A stretch of DNA of 64,000 bases from Maribacter algarum (ex Zhang et al. 2020) (GTDB taxonomy: Bacteria > Bacteroidota > Bacteroidia > Flavobacteriales > Flavobacteriaceae). Positions within the stretch are counted from its first letter, which is position 1. Each line of letters begins with the position of its first letter. Location of the stretch: NCBI RefSeq assembly GCF_005885635.1, contig NZ_VATY01000004.1:248001-312000 (forward strand). Direction: 5' to 3'. Positions 46,709 to 55,019 of this stretch are shown here, piece after piece. The notes below the pieces were generated by a model. That model saw only the letters and a program-made list of their open reading frames with translations, was not told the DNA's origin and searched no databases. Made by a program: the position numbers and the translations under genes.

Positions 46709-48223
46709 ATGCTTCGAACACTTTCACTTTTAATCCTATTCATATCGGTAAGTTCCTGCTCGGTATTCAAATCTATCCCCCAACCCCGAACAGAATTTCG
46801 TGGATTTTGGGTAGCTACCGTGGTAAATATCGATTGGCCTAAGAATGGGAATGATTCGGCAGAAAAGCAAAAAAGGGATTTCTTAGCAATACTTAATTTC
46901 TATCAAGACCTCAACTTCAACGCGGCTATTGTTCAAATACGAACTGCTGGAGATGCTTTCTATGATTCCAATCATGCTCCATGGTCCCGATTTCTAACGG
47001 GAACAGAGGGTGAAGTTCCAACATCAAAATCATCGCTTTTGAAATGGATGATTGACGAAACGCATAAACGCGGAATAGAATTTCATGCGTGGCTTAACCC
47101 TTATAGTGCCACCTTTGATTTGAAAACCGAAATTTTAAGTGAGGCCCATGATTATAACCAGCATCCAGAATGGATGTTGAAATACGGAAAGAAATACTAC
47201 TACGACCCCGGTTTACCGGAAGTACAGCAAAAAATGGCTTCTGTTATTGATGAAGTAGTAACCAATTATGATGTAGATGGTATTCATTTTGATGATTATT
47301 TCTATCCGTACCGAATACAAGGTGAAGTTTTTCAAGATTCCATTTCTTACTACAATTGTGCTTTACCCAATCAGAATTTAGAAGATTGGCGCAGAAGCAA
47401 TATTGATTCCCTTATCAAAAACAGCCATGACATTATCAAATCAAGAAAACCCTGGGTACAATTTGGAGTAAGTCCGTTTGGGGTTTGGAAAAACAAATCC
47501 ACCGACCCAAAAGGTTCCGATACCAAAGCCGGACAAACAACCTACGAAGATTTGTATGCTGACCCCTTACTTTGGATGGAAAAAGGATGGCTCGACTATC
47601 TGATTCCTCAAGTATATTGGAGCATGGAGCTGCCCGTGGCCTCCCATCGCAAAATAGTGGATTGGTGGTCAGACAACAGTCAAAACACCAATTTATATAT
47701 TGGTAATGGACCTTATAAAATCAGGAATAATAGTGACAAAGCCTGGGATGACAAAAAGGAGCTTCCAAATCAAATCAGCTATTCACGAGAAAAAAATGTT
47801 GTTCAGGGGAATGCTTTTTTTAGTGCGAAAAGTTTAATGAACGACAATGCTGATGTAGTAAAGTATTTAAAACGAAAACATTATAAAGAACCTGCGCTTT
47901 CTCCAGTATCTAAATTGGCTTCCCAGAACCCAAAAAACTTTATCGCGCCAAAATCAATTCGAAAATCAAATGATACGATTGAATTAAAATTTGACGACCA
48001 AGAATCTATTCGGTATGTGATGATATATCCTTCAGGGAAAAACGAAAAAGAAACCTATCCCCTGAAAAAATTAATCACAAAACTTTCTGTGGAAAACGGC
48101 AAAGAAGTGACTCTTCCCTCAGAAATCATTGGAGAAAGAAAATATGTTGCGCTGACTTTTATTGATTTTTACGGAAGAGAGTCTCAACCGATAATTGTAA
48201 ATTTAAAGCAAAGTACGGAATAA
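46709..48223 (+). CDS. GHL10 (DUF187) family glycoside hydrolase lipoprotein
   Basis: The 504-residue protein has a lipobox (ISVSSCSVF, Cys at about 17). The GHL10 barrel is clear: EFRGFWVATVVNIDWPKNG, FNAAIVQIRTAGDAFY, EFHAWLNPYSATFD, DVDGIHFDDYFYPY with the acidic active-site residues, and QFGVSPFGVWKNK. A small beta domain closes the protein. The family includes YngK and E. coli DigH (YddW), which cleaves peptidoglycan glycan strands lacking stem peptides. That role fits the neighbours here, but is inferred. It lies 32 bases after nagB, probably in the same transcript. Confidence 0.85.
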   Translation: MLRTLSLLILFISVSSCSVFKSIPQPRTEFRGFWVATVVNIDWPKNGNDSAEKQKRDFLAILNFYQDLNFNAAIVQIRTAGDAFYDSNHAPWSRFLTGTEGEVPTSKSSLLKWMIDETHKRGIEFHAWLNPYSATFDLKTEILSEAHDYNQHPEWMLKYGKKYYYDPGLPEVQQKMASVIDEVVTNYDVDGIHFDDYFYPYRIQGEVFQDSISYYNCALPNQNLEDWRRSNIDSLIKNSHDIIKSRKPWVQFGVSPFGVWKNKSTDPKGSDTKAGQTTYEDLYADPLLWMEKGWLDYLIPQVYWSMELPVASHRKIVDWWSDNSQNTNLYIGNGPYKIRNNSDKAWDDKKELPNQISYSREKNVVQGNAFFSAKSLMNDNADVVKYLKRKHYKEPALSPVSKLASQNPKNFIAPKSIRKSNDTIELKFDDQESIRYVMIYPSGKNEKETYPLKKLITKLSVENGKEVTLPSEIIGERKYVALTFIDFYGRESQPIIVNLKQSTE

Positions 48224-48324
48224 TAAATACGAGGTACGAAGTCCTTGAAAAGCCAAACAAAAGAAAAATGTCATGCTAAGCCTGTCAAAGTACTTATTAT
48301 TTTTTAATACTGATTCTTAAAACT

Positions 48325-49587
48325 ATGATTCAAAAAAACAAATGGGCATGGGCATGGGTACCAACCATGTACTTCGCTCAGGGCCTCCCCTACGCACTCG
48401 TAGTTACAGTATCGGTAATCATGTACAAAAAGTTAGGAGTGAGTAACTCTGACATTGGCTTATACACCAGTTTTTTGTATATCCCTTGGGTAATTAAACC
48501 TTTGTGGAGTCCTTTTGTAGACCTAAAAAGCACAAAAAGAAATTGGTTTTTATGGATGCAATTGCTCGCTTCCGCGGCGCTTTTAGCCATTGGTCTCACC
48601 TTACCGACGAATATTTTCTTTGTTACCAGTTTAGCTTGCTTCTGGATGGTCGCTTTCGCATCGGCTACAAATGATATCGCCACTGATGGATACTACATGA
48701 TTGGGCTAACGGAAGACAAGCAATCCTTTTTTGTGGGAATGCGAAGCGTATTCTATAAACTAGCTAATGTAACAGGGCAAGGACTTTTGGTAATATTGGC
48801 GGGCTTTCTCGAAAATAAATATGGTGACAATACTAAAGCGTGGTCCTATACGATGATATGTGCAGGTTCTCTGATGTTGCTCATGACCTTATCTAACCTT
48901 TTTGTCACACCAAAATTCGAAAGTTCTGAAGCCATAGAACTAGAAAAACCCAAAGGTTTTTTGGAGGTTTTTGTTTCTTTCTTTAAAAAACCAGGAATGG
49001 GTCTGGCGATAGCTTTCATTCTATTCTTTAGGCTTGGCGAATCACAGTTGGTAAAAATGGCCTCGCCTTTTCTGCTAGACTCTACAGCAGTTGGTGGGCT
49101 AGGATATAGCACATCTGAGGTTGGAACAATTTACGGAACAATTGGAGTTATCTTTTTGACCATAGGCGGCATTTTAGGAGGCATCTTAATCTCGAAACAG
49201 GGCTTAAAAAAATGGATGCTACCAATGCTAATATCCCTGAACGCTCCAAATGCGCTTTACGCCTTGCTAGCAATTACAGCAACAACCGAAGCATGGGCTG
49301 TAACGGGTACTGTAATCGTAGAGCAGTTCGGATATGGATTCGGAATTGCCGGTTTCATGGTGTATTTAATTTATATCGCGGAAGGAAACTCAAAGACCTC
49401 TCACTACGCATTGGCCACTGGTTTTATGGCCTTGGGAATGATGTTACCAGGTCTCATAAGCGGTTTTATGCAAGAATGGTTGGGCTATGATGGCTTCTTT
49501 ATTTGGGTGGTAGTTGCTGCGCTTCCAGCATTTTTCATTTTAAGATATATCAAATACCCTGCTGATTTTGGAAAAGCAAAAGCTTAA
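48325..49587 (+). CDS. AmpG-like MFS permease (muropeptide importer)
   Basis: The 420-residue inner-membrane protein has about twelve hydrophobic helices. The N-terminus AWVPTMYFAQGLPYALVV and SFLYIPWVIKPLWSPFVD are typical of the AmpG branch, as is FASATNDIATDGYYM. AmpG imports GlcNAc-anhydroMurNAc and its peptides. The link is strengthened by the next genes (NagZ-like GH3, anmK), which act on exactly these products. It ends 1 base before the ATG of the GH3 gene. The substrate is inferred from family and context. Confidence 0.88.
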   Translation: MIQKNKWAWAWVPTMYFAQGLPYALVVTVSVIMYKKLGVSNSDIGLYTSFLYIPWVIKPLWSPFVDLKSTKRNWFLWMQLLASAALLAIGLTLPTNIFFVTSLACFWMVAFASATNDIATDGYYMIGLTEDKQSFFVGMRSVFYKLANVTGQGLLVILAGFLENKYGDNTKAWSYTMICAGSLMLLMTLSNLFVTPKFESSEAIELEKPKGFLEVFVSFFKKPGMGLAIAFILFFRLGESQLVKMASPFLLDSTAVGGLGYSTSEVGTIYGTIGVIFLTIGGILGGILISKQGLKKWMLPMLISLNAPNALYALLAITATTEAWAVTGTVIVEQFGYGFGIAGFMVYLIYIAEGNSKTSHYALATGFMALGMMLPGLISGFMQEWLGYDGFFIWVVVAALPAFFILRYIKYPADFGKAKA

Positions 49588-49588
49588 A

Positions 49589-51163
49589 ATGAAGAAAATA
49601 CCAAATTACGAAGTCGCCAAATCTGAATTCAGCTTATCGGAAAAAGTAGGCCAGCTATTTATGCCTGCAGCATTTATTAACGATACGGAAGAAGAAATTC
49701 AAAAACTAGAAAAACTAATCCAAGAAAATGCTATTGGATCACTTTGTTTTTTTCACAGTCGTGCAAGTGCAGCAACGAACTATGAAGGTAAGAAAGAGGT
49801 AGTTTATAATGCTGAAAGTTTCGAGACTCTTAAAGCACTTATCAAACGCTACCAAAGTGTTTCAAAATATCCTCTATTAATAGCGATTGATGCTGAATGG
49901 GGACTTGCGATGCGAATTGAAAACACCCCACAATACCCTTATAATATAACCTTGGGAGCGATTCAAAAAAATGTAGGACTCGTTTTTGATGTAGGCCGAA
50001 ATATTGCAAAAGACTGCAAAGCTGCAGGTATTCATTGGAATTTAGCACCATGTATTGATATTAATAACAATCCAGATAATCCGGTAATCGGATATCGTTC
50101 CTTTGGGGAAGACAAAATCAATGTGACCGAAAAAGCTTTAGCTTTTATTAAAGGAACGCAGAGTGAAGGTATTTTAACAAGTATCAAACATTTCCCTGGC
50201 CATGGTGACACTGCGACAGATTCACATTTGGGCCTCCCCTTAATTGAGAAATCCAAAGATGAGTTGGTCGCAAATGAGTTGTATCCTTTCCAAAAACTGA
50301 TTGGAGAAGGTATTGATTCCGTAATGGTCGGACATTTATCAGTTCCCACGCTAGCCAATGGGCAAAAGATATCCACAAGCATATCCAAAGACATTATTAA
50401 AGGTCTTCTTAGAAATGAAATGGGTTTCAACGGAGTGGTTATTTCCGATGCCTTGAACATGCATGCAGTTTCTAAAAACTATCCAAATAAAGGAGAATTG
50501 GAATGGTTGGCATTTGAAGCAGGCAATGATGTGTTGTGTTTTGCAGAACATATTCCACAAGGAATTGAAACAATACTCAAAAATGCATTTGAGGAACGAA
50601 TTGAAGAAAGTTTTCAGCGAGTTTGGAAATTGAAGGAAAGATCTTTTCAAATACAAACTCAAGAATCAAATACAAATCTTGAAAATCCTAATGAACTAAA
50701 TCGAAGGCTAGCCGAAAATAGTTTGACTTTATTGAAAGGAAGCGATACCGATATTGCCACTTTTAGAAGTACTGACTTTTGCACTTTGACTATCAAACGG
50801 TCGATGCGAGACAGTGAACCAGAGGAGATTCTAGACAGACTGAAGGAAATGAAATCTGAAGTCGAAAAAGAGAAGGATATTTTGATTTTACTAACTCCTC
50901 CTCAGGTAAAACCTGCAAATATCTTTGGCTTACTTCAGCAAGAAATCGATTTTGTAAATGCTCTTATTCGGACTAAAAGTGTGGTTTTGTATCTTTTTGG
51001 AAATCCTTATGTTTTGAATCATTTGAATATTCAAAATGCCAAAGCGGTGGTCGCAGTTTATCAAAACTTTACTGAATTTCAAGATGTGGCTACGGAACAT
51101 TTTTTAGGAAAATTGAAAGCAAAAGGAAAATTACCCGTATCGGTAAATATGAATGCAAATTAA
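49589..51163 (+). CDS. family 3 beta-N-acetylhexosaminidase, NagZ-like
   Basis: From the ATG at 49589, 524 residues. There is no signal peptide, so it should be cytoplasmic, unlike most Bacteroidota GH3 enzymes. The NagZ signature KHFPGHGDTATDSH (200-213) includes the Asp-His general acid pair used by NagZ, and VVISDALNMHAV holds the nucleophile Asp287. Residues from about 370 form a C-terminal domain absent from short NagZ proteins. It should split GlcNAc from anhydroMurNAc(-peptides). It starts 1 base after ampG and ends directly against the methyltransferase ATG. Confidence 0.92.
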   Translation: MKKIPNYEVAKSEFSLSEKVGQLFMPAAFINDTEEEIQKLEKLIQENAIGSLCFFHSRASAATNYEGKKEVVYNAESFETLKALIKRYQSVSKYPLLIAIDAEWGLAMRIENTPQYPYNITLGAIQKNVGLVFDVGRNIAKDCKAAGIHWNLAPCIDINNNPDNPVIGYRSFGEDKINVTEKALAFIKGTQSEGILTSIKHFPGHGDTATDSHLGLPLIEKSKDELVANELYPFQKLIGEGIDSVMVGHLSVPTLANGQKISTSISKDIIKGLLRNEMGFNGVVISDALNMHAVSKNYPNKGELEWLAFEAGNDVLCFAEHIPQGIETILKNAFEERIEESFQRVWKLKERSFQIQTQESNTNLENPNELNRRLAENSLTLLKGSDTDIATFRSTDFCTLTIKRSMRDSEPEEILDRLKEMKSEVEKEKDILILLTPPQVKPANIFGLLQQEIDFVNALIRTKSVVLYLFGNPYVLNHLNIQNAKAVVAVYQNFTEFQDVATEHFLGKLKAKGKLPVSVNMNAN

Positions 51164-51832
51164 ATGGAACAAGAAATTCTAAAATCTTGGAATGAAAACG
51201 CTGATGAGTGGATTAAGAATTTGGAAGAAAGAAAAATCTCTTCTAGAGAAATTACCGATAAAGCTATTGTAGCTGCAATTTCGGAATTGGACGCAAACAA
51301 TATTCTTGATTGTGGTTGCGGCGAAGGATGGCTTACTAGAAGCATGACTGAAATCGGAAAAAACTGTGTTGGTATTGATGCTACCTCCAGGCTTATTGAA
51401 AATGCAAGATTAAAGGGTTCTGAGACATTCCACCTAATGAGTTACGAAGACGTAATTAGCGAAGTTCAAATTCCTGAAAGTCCCTTTGATACTGTAGTTT
51501 TCAATTTTTGTTTGTATCAAAAAGATGGTCTGGTGGGGTTATTCAAAGGTATTAAAAAAGTAATTTACAAAAATGGTCATATCCTCATACAAACCTTACA
51601 CCCCTACTTTTTGAAACAGCAAGGGCTACCTCAAAAGAGCCAATGGATTTCAGATTCTTGGAAAGGATTATCGGGTGATTTTAAGAATGGACATAAATGG
51701 TATGCAAGAACTTTTGAGGACTGGATGACAGAATTTTACAAGAGTGAGTTGGATTTAAAAGAGAAGATAGAAGTAAGAGATTCTGAAAAGATTCCTTTAA
51801 GCGTCATTTACATATTAACTTTAAAGTCATGA
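51164..51832 (+). CDS. class I SAM-dependent methyltransferase inside the recycling operon
   Basis: A 222-residue protein. NILDCGCGEGWLTRSM (about 46-61) is SAM motif I and CVGIDATSRLIENAR motif II; FDTVVFNFCLYQKDGL stands at motif IV. The acceptor cannot be deduced. Its ATG follows the GH3 stop codon without a gap, and its own stop overlaps the anmK start by 4 bases (ATGA type), so translation of all three is probably coupled. A role linked to amino-sugar or muropeptide metabolism is suggested by this coupling only. Confidence 0.85.
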   Translation: MEQEILKSWNENADEWIKNLEERKISSREITDKAIVAAISELDANNILDCGCGEGWLTRSMTEIGKNCVGIDATSRLIENARLKGSETFHLMSYEDVISEVQIPESPFDTVVFNFCLYQKDGLVGLFKGIKKVIYKNGHILIQTLHPYFLKQQGLPQKSQWISDSWKGLSGDFKNGHKWYARTFEDWMTEFYKSELDLKEKIEVRDSEKIPLSVIYILTLKS

Positions 51833-52905
51833 AACAATTTAAAGTTTTAGGATTAATGTCAGGCACATCATTAGATGGACTTGATTTATGCTATTGTCAT
51901 ATCACAAAAGATTTGGACAAATGGTCTTTTGAAATAAAAGAAACTAAAAGCATCTCCTATTCTGATGATATGCAATCGGAACTTAAAGATTCTATTTACT
52001 TAAAGGCAGATGAATTGCTTCAGTTCCATAATACTTATGGCACATGGTTAGGACAGCAAGCAAAACAATTTATTTCCGATATAAAACTTGAAGTCGACTT
52101 TATTGCTAGTCACGGACACACAACGCATCATCAGCCCAAAAACGGACTTACTTTCCAAATCGGTTCAGGACAGCATTTGGCAAATGAAAGTGGATGCAAA
52201 GTTGTTTGCGATTTTAGAACAAACGATGTTGCACTGGGTGGTCAGGGTGCGCCTTTGGTTCCCATTGGGGACCAACTGTTTTTTGGAGCATATGAACTTT
52301 GTTTGAATTTGGGGGGAATCAGTAATATATCATTAGAACAAAAAGGAAAGCGGATTGCTTATGATATTGGTTTGGCGAATATGATTCTGAACTACATCAC
52401 CAGAAAAATCGATTTAGCCTATGACAAAGGGGGCGAACTTGCTGCTTCCGGAAAGGTAAATCAAAATATGCTAGATAGATTAAATGGATTGAAATACTAT
52501 TTACTGCCACACCCGAAGTCCATTGGGTATGAATGGTTTGTGGAAGAGGTGGTTCCTATTGTTGACATCACCGATGATTCCATAGAAAATCTATTGCATA
52601 CCTCTATTCATCACATTTGTGAAAAAGTTGCGCAACAAGTAAAACTGAATAGCACAAAAGAAGAAAGTTCCCTATTTGTTACAGGTGGTGGTGCATTGAA
52701 TGATTTTTTGATTGAAACTCTCCAAGAAAAACTTGGAAAAAGCACGAAAGTAGTCGTCCCTGAAAAAGAACTTATTGAATTTAAAGAGGCAGTAGTTTTT
52801 GCTTTGATGGGAGTGCTACGAATGGAGAAAGAAATCAATGTTTTGAAATCAGTTACAGGAGCCAAAAGAGATTCTTCAAGTGGGGTACTCTATTTGCCGG
52901 CTTAA
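51829..52905 (+). CDS. anmK: anhydro-N-acetylmuramic acid kinase
   Basis: The 358-residue enzyme opens the anhydro ring and phosphorylates anhydroMurNAc to MurNAc-6-P, the substrate of MurQ. The ASKHA motifs are clear: VLGLMSGTSLDGLDLCY at the N-terminus, ASHGHTTHHQP, GGQGAPLVPIGDQLFF with the catalytic Asp, LNLGGISNIS, and LFVTGGGALNDFLI. Length is normal. It is the last gene of the ampG-GH3-methyltransferase-anmK group and overlaps the methyltransferase by 4 bases. Confidence 0.96.
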   Translation: MKQFKVLGLMSGTSLDGLDLCYCHITKDLDKWSFEIKETKSISYSDDMQSELKDSIYLKADELLQFHNTYGTWLGQQAKQFISDIKLEVDFIASHGHTTHHQPKNGLTFQIGSGQHLANESGCKVVCDFRTNDVALGGQGAPLVPIGDQLFFGAYELCLNLGGISNISLEQKGKRIAYDIGLANMILNYITRKIDLAYDKGGELAASGKVNQNMLDRLNGLKYYLLPHPKSIGYEWFVEEVVPIVDITDDSIENLLHTSIHHICEKVAQQVKLNSTKEESSLFVTGGGALNDFLIETLQEKLGKSTKVVVPEKELIEFKEAVVFALMGVLRMEKEINVLKSVTGAKRDSSSGVLYLPA

Positions 52906-52955
52906 AGATTAAGGGAAATCGTTATCTTAGAAAATTATTGTAAAAACAACCAACT

Positions 52956-53216
52956 ATGAATGACAAACAACAAAAAGCAAGTGCCTATTGGAAAGAAAAT
53001 GTTAGATACCTTTTCATTCTTCTAGGCATTTGGTTTGCGGTTTCTTACGGAGCCGGAATTCTTTTTAAAGAAGCCTTGGATTCGATTCAAATAGGAGGTT
53101 TTAAACTTGGTTTTTGGTTTGCCCAACAGGGTTCCATATACGTATTTGTTATTTTAATATTTGTTTATGTAAGATTGATGAACAAGCTCGATAAGAAATA
53201 CGGTTACGATGAGTGA
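52956..53216 (+). CDS. DUF4212 family small subunit of a sodium/solute symporter
   Basis: An 86-residue membrane protein with two hydrophobic helices (about 17-37 and 57-77), a positively charged start and a charged tail. The NVRYLFILLGIWFAVSYGAG and RLMNKLDKKYGYD stretches are typical of DUF4212. Such proteins are nearly always encoded just upstream of an SSS-family symporter, as here (55 bases), and probably form a complex with it. Confidence 0.9.
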   Translation: MNDKQQKASAYWKENVRYLFILLGIWFAVSYGAGILFKEALDSIQIGGFKLGFWFAQQGSIYVFVILIFVYVRLMNKLDKKYGYDE

Positions 53217-53271
53217 AGTAAGACTTAAGACTAACTAAAAAACCATATACTATCAACTAACAACCAACCCT

Positions 53272-54984
53272 ATGAGTGTTCAAACTTGGACCTATATTTT
53301 AGTCGGAATCACCTTTGCCCTTTACATAGGCATTGCCATTTGGTCAAGGGCGGGTTCTACAAAAGAATTCTATGTTGCTGGAGGTGGCGTTTCTCCGCTC
53401 GCAAACGGAATGGCAACCGCAGCAGATTGGATGTCAGCAGCGTCTTTTATTTCGATGGCTGGTATTATCGCCTTTGCCGGCTATGACGGTTCCGTTTATT
53501 TAATGGGATGGACTGGTGGATATGTACTACTAGCACTTCTGCTAGCCCCCTACTTGCGAAAATTCGGGAAGTTCACAGTCCCTGATTTTATAGGAGATAG
53601 ATATTATTCAAACACGGCAAGAATCGTCGCGGTTATCTGTGCCTTGTTAGTTTCTTTCACCTATGTTGCAGGACAAATGCGTGGCGTAGGCCTAGTGTTT
53701 TCCCGCTTTTTAGAAGTTGACATCAATACTGGCGTAATCATAGGAATGATTATCGTGCTCTTTTATGCTGTGCTTGGAGGTATGAAGGGCATCACCTATA
53801 CCCAAGTAGCACAATATTGTGTCCTGATTTTTGCTTTTATGGTCCCTGCAATTTTTATTTCCATCCAAATGACGGGGAACCCGATTCCTCAACTCGGTAT
53901 GGGTTCCACGTTAAATGATGGTTCTGGAACATTTCTATTAGATAAATTAGACGGACTCTCCACAGAACTTGGTTTTAATGAATACACTGACGGCTCAAAA
54001 TCGATGACCGATATATTCGCAATTACATTGGCACTGATGGTCGGCACCGCGGGTTTGCCACATGTAATTGTTCGTTTCTTTACAGTAAAAAGAGTTAAAG
54101 ACGCACGTAAATCGGCGGGTTGGGCATTACTGCTAATAGCCATACTGTATACCACAGCTCCTGCCGTAGCAGTATTTGCTAGAACAAACATGATTAATAC
54201 CGTTAGTGACCAGCCCTATGCAGATATGCCAGAGTGGTTTTCAACTTGGGAAAAAACTGAACTTATCAAATTCGATGATAAAAACGGAGATGGAAAAATT
54301 CAATATGTGGCTGATGTCAAGTTAAATGAACTAACGGTGGACAGAGATATAATGGTGTTGGCGAATCCTGAAATCGCTAATTTACCAGCATGGGTAATTG
54401 CCTTAGTAGCTGCCGGAAGTTTAGCTGCTGCGCTTTCAACGGCCGCAGGACTATTGCTGGTTATTTCCTCATCCATTTCTCATGATTTAATTAAAAAGGT
54501 ACTAAAACCAGAGATCTCCGAAAAAGGAGAGCTTTGGGCGGCAAGAGGTGCTGCAACAGTAGCTGTAGTTATCGCTGGTTATTTCGGTATTGACCCACCA
54601 GGCTTCGTGGCAGCGGTAGTTGCCCTAGCCTTCGGACTGGCGGCAGCATCATTCTTTCCTGCAATTGTACTAGGAATATTTTACAAAAAAATGAACAAAG
54701 AAGGCGCCATAGCAGGTATGGTCGTCGGTATTTTACTGATGCTCTTTTATATGCTCAAATTCAAATTTGGAATTTTCGATGGTGGTAAAGCAGCAGTAGC
54801 TGGCTTAAAAGAAAGTTGGTGGTTTGGGATTTCCCCTGAAGGATTTGGTACCGTGGCTATGCTTGTAAATTTTGCAGTCTCAATTGTAGTTATGCAGTTT
54901 ACACCTCCACCACCTCAAAATGTTCAAGATATTGTTGAGGATATTCGAATTCCAAGTGGTGCAGGAGCGGCTACTGGGCATTAA
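53272..54984 (+). CDS. sodium:solute symporter (VC_2705-like, likely acetate/short organic acid uptake)
   Basis: A 570-residue inner-membrane protein with about 13 helices. Family stretches: EFYVAGGGVSPLANGMATAA, DWMSAASFISMAGI, SFTYVAGQMRGVG, PHVIVRFFTVK and SLAAALSTAAGLLLVIS. An extra hydrophilic loop (about 315-365) carries a DDKNGDGKIQ segment resembling a calcium-binding loop. The partner DUF4212 gene lies upstream and acs 35 bases downstream, which favours acetate or a related monocarboxylate as substrate. The substrate is inferred from context. Confidence 0.9.
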   Translation: MSVQTWTYILVGITFALYIGIAIWSRAGSTKEFYVAGGGVSPLANGMATAADWMSAASFISMAGIIAFAGYDGSVYLMGWTGGYVLLALLLAPYLRKFGKFTVPDFIGDRYYSNTARIVAVICALLVSFTYVAGQMRGVGLVFSRFLEVDINTGVIIGMIIVLFYAVLGGMKGITYTQVAQYCVLIFAFMVPAIFISIQMTGNPIPQLGMGSTLNDGSGTFLLDKLDGLSTELGFNEYTDGSKSMTDIFAITLALMVGTAGLPHVIVRFFTVKRVKDARKSAGWALLLIAILYTTAPAVAVFARTNMINTVSDQPYADMPEWFSTWEKTELIKFDDKNGDGKIQYVADVKLNELTVDRDIMVLANPEIANLPAWVIALVAAGSLAAALSTAAGLLLVISSSISHDLIKKVLKPEISEKGELWAARGAATVAVVIAGYFGIDPPGFVAAVVALAFGLAAASFFPAIVLGIFYKKMNKEGAIAGMVVGILLMLFYMLKFKFGIFDGGKAAVAGLKESWWFGISPEGFGTVAMLVNFAVSIVVMQFTPPPPQNVQDIVEDIRIPSGAGAATGH

Positions 54985-55019
54985 TTATTTATTTATTTTT
55001 AAAGGAAAGAAAGCAGAAG

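Noticed and set aside
50032-50460. 142-codon minus-strand frame inside the GH3 gene
   Set aside because: Antisense to the KHFPGHGD catalytic region; no independent evidence of coding.
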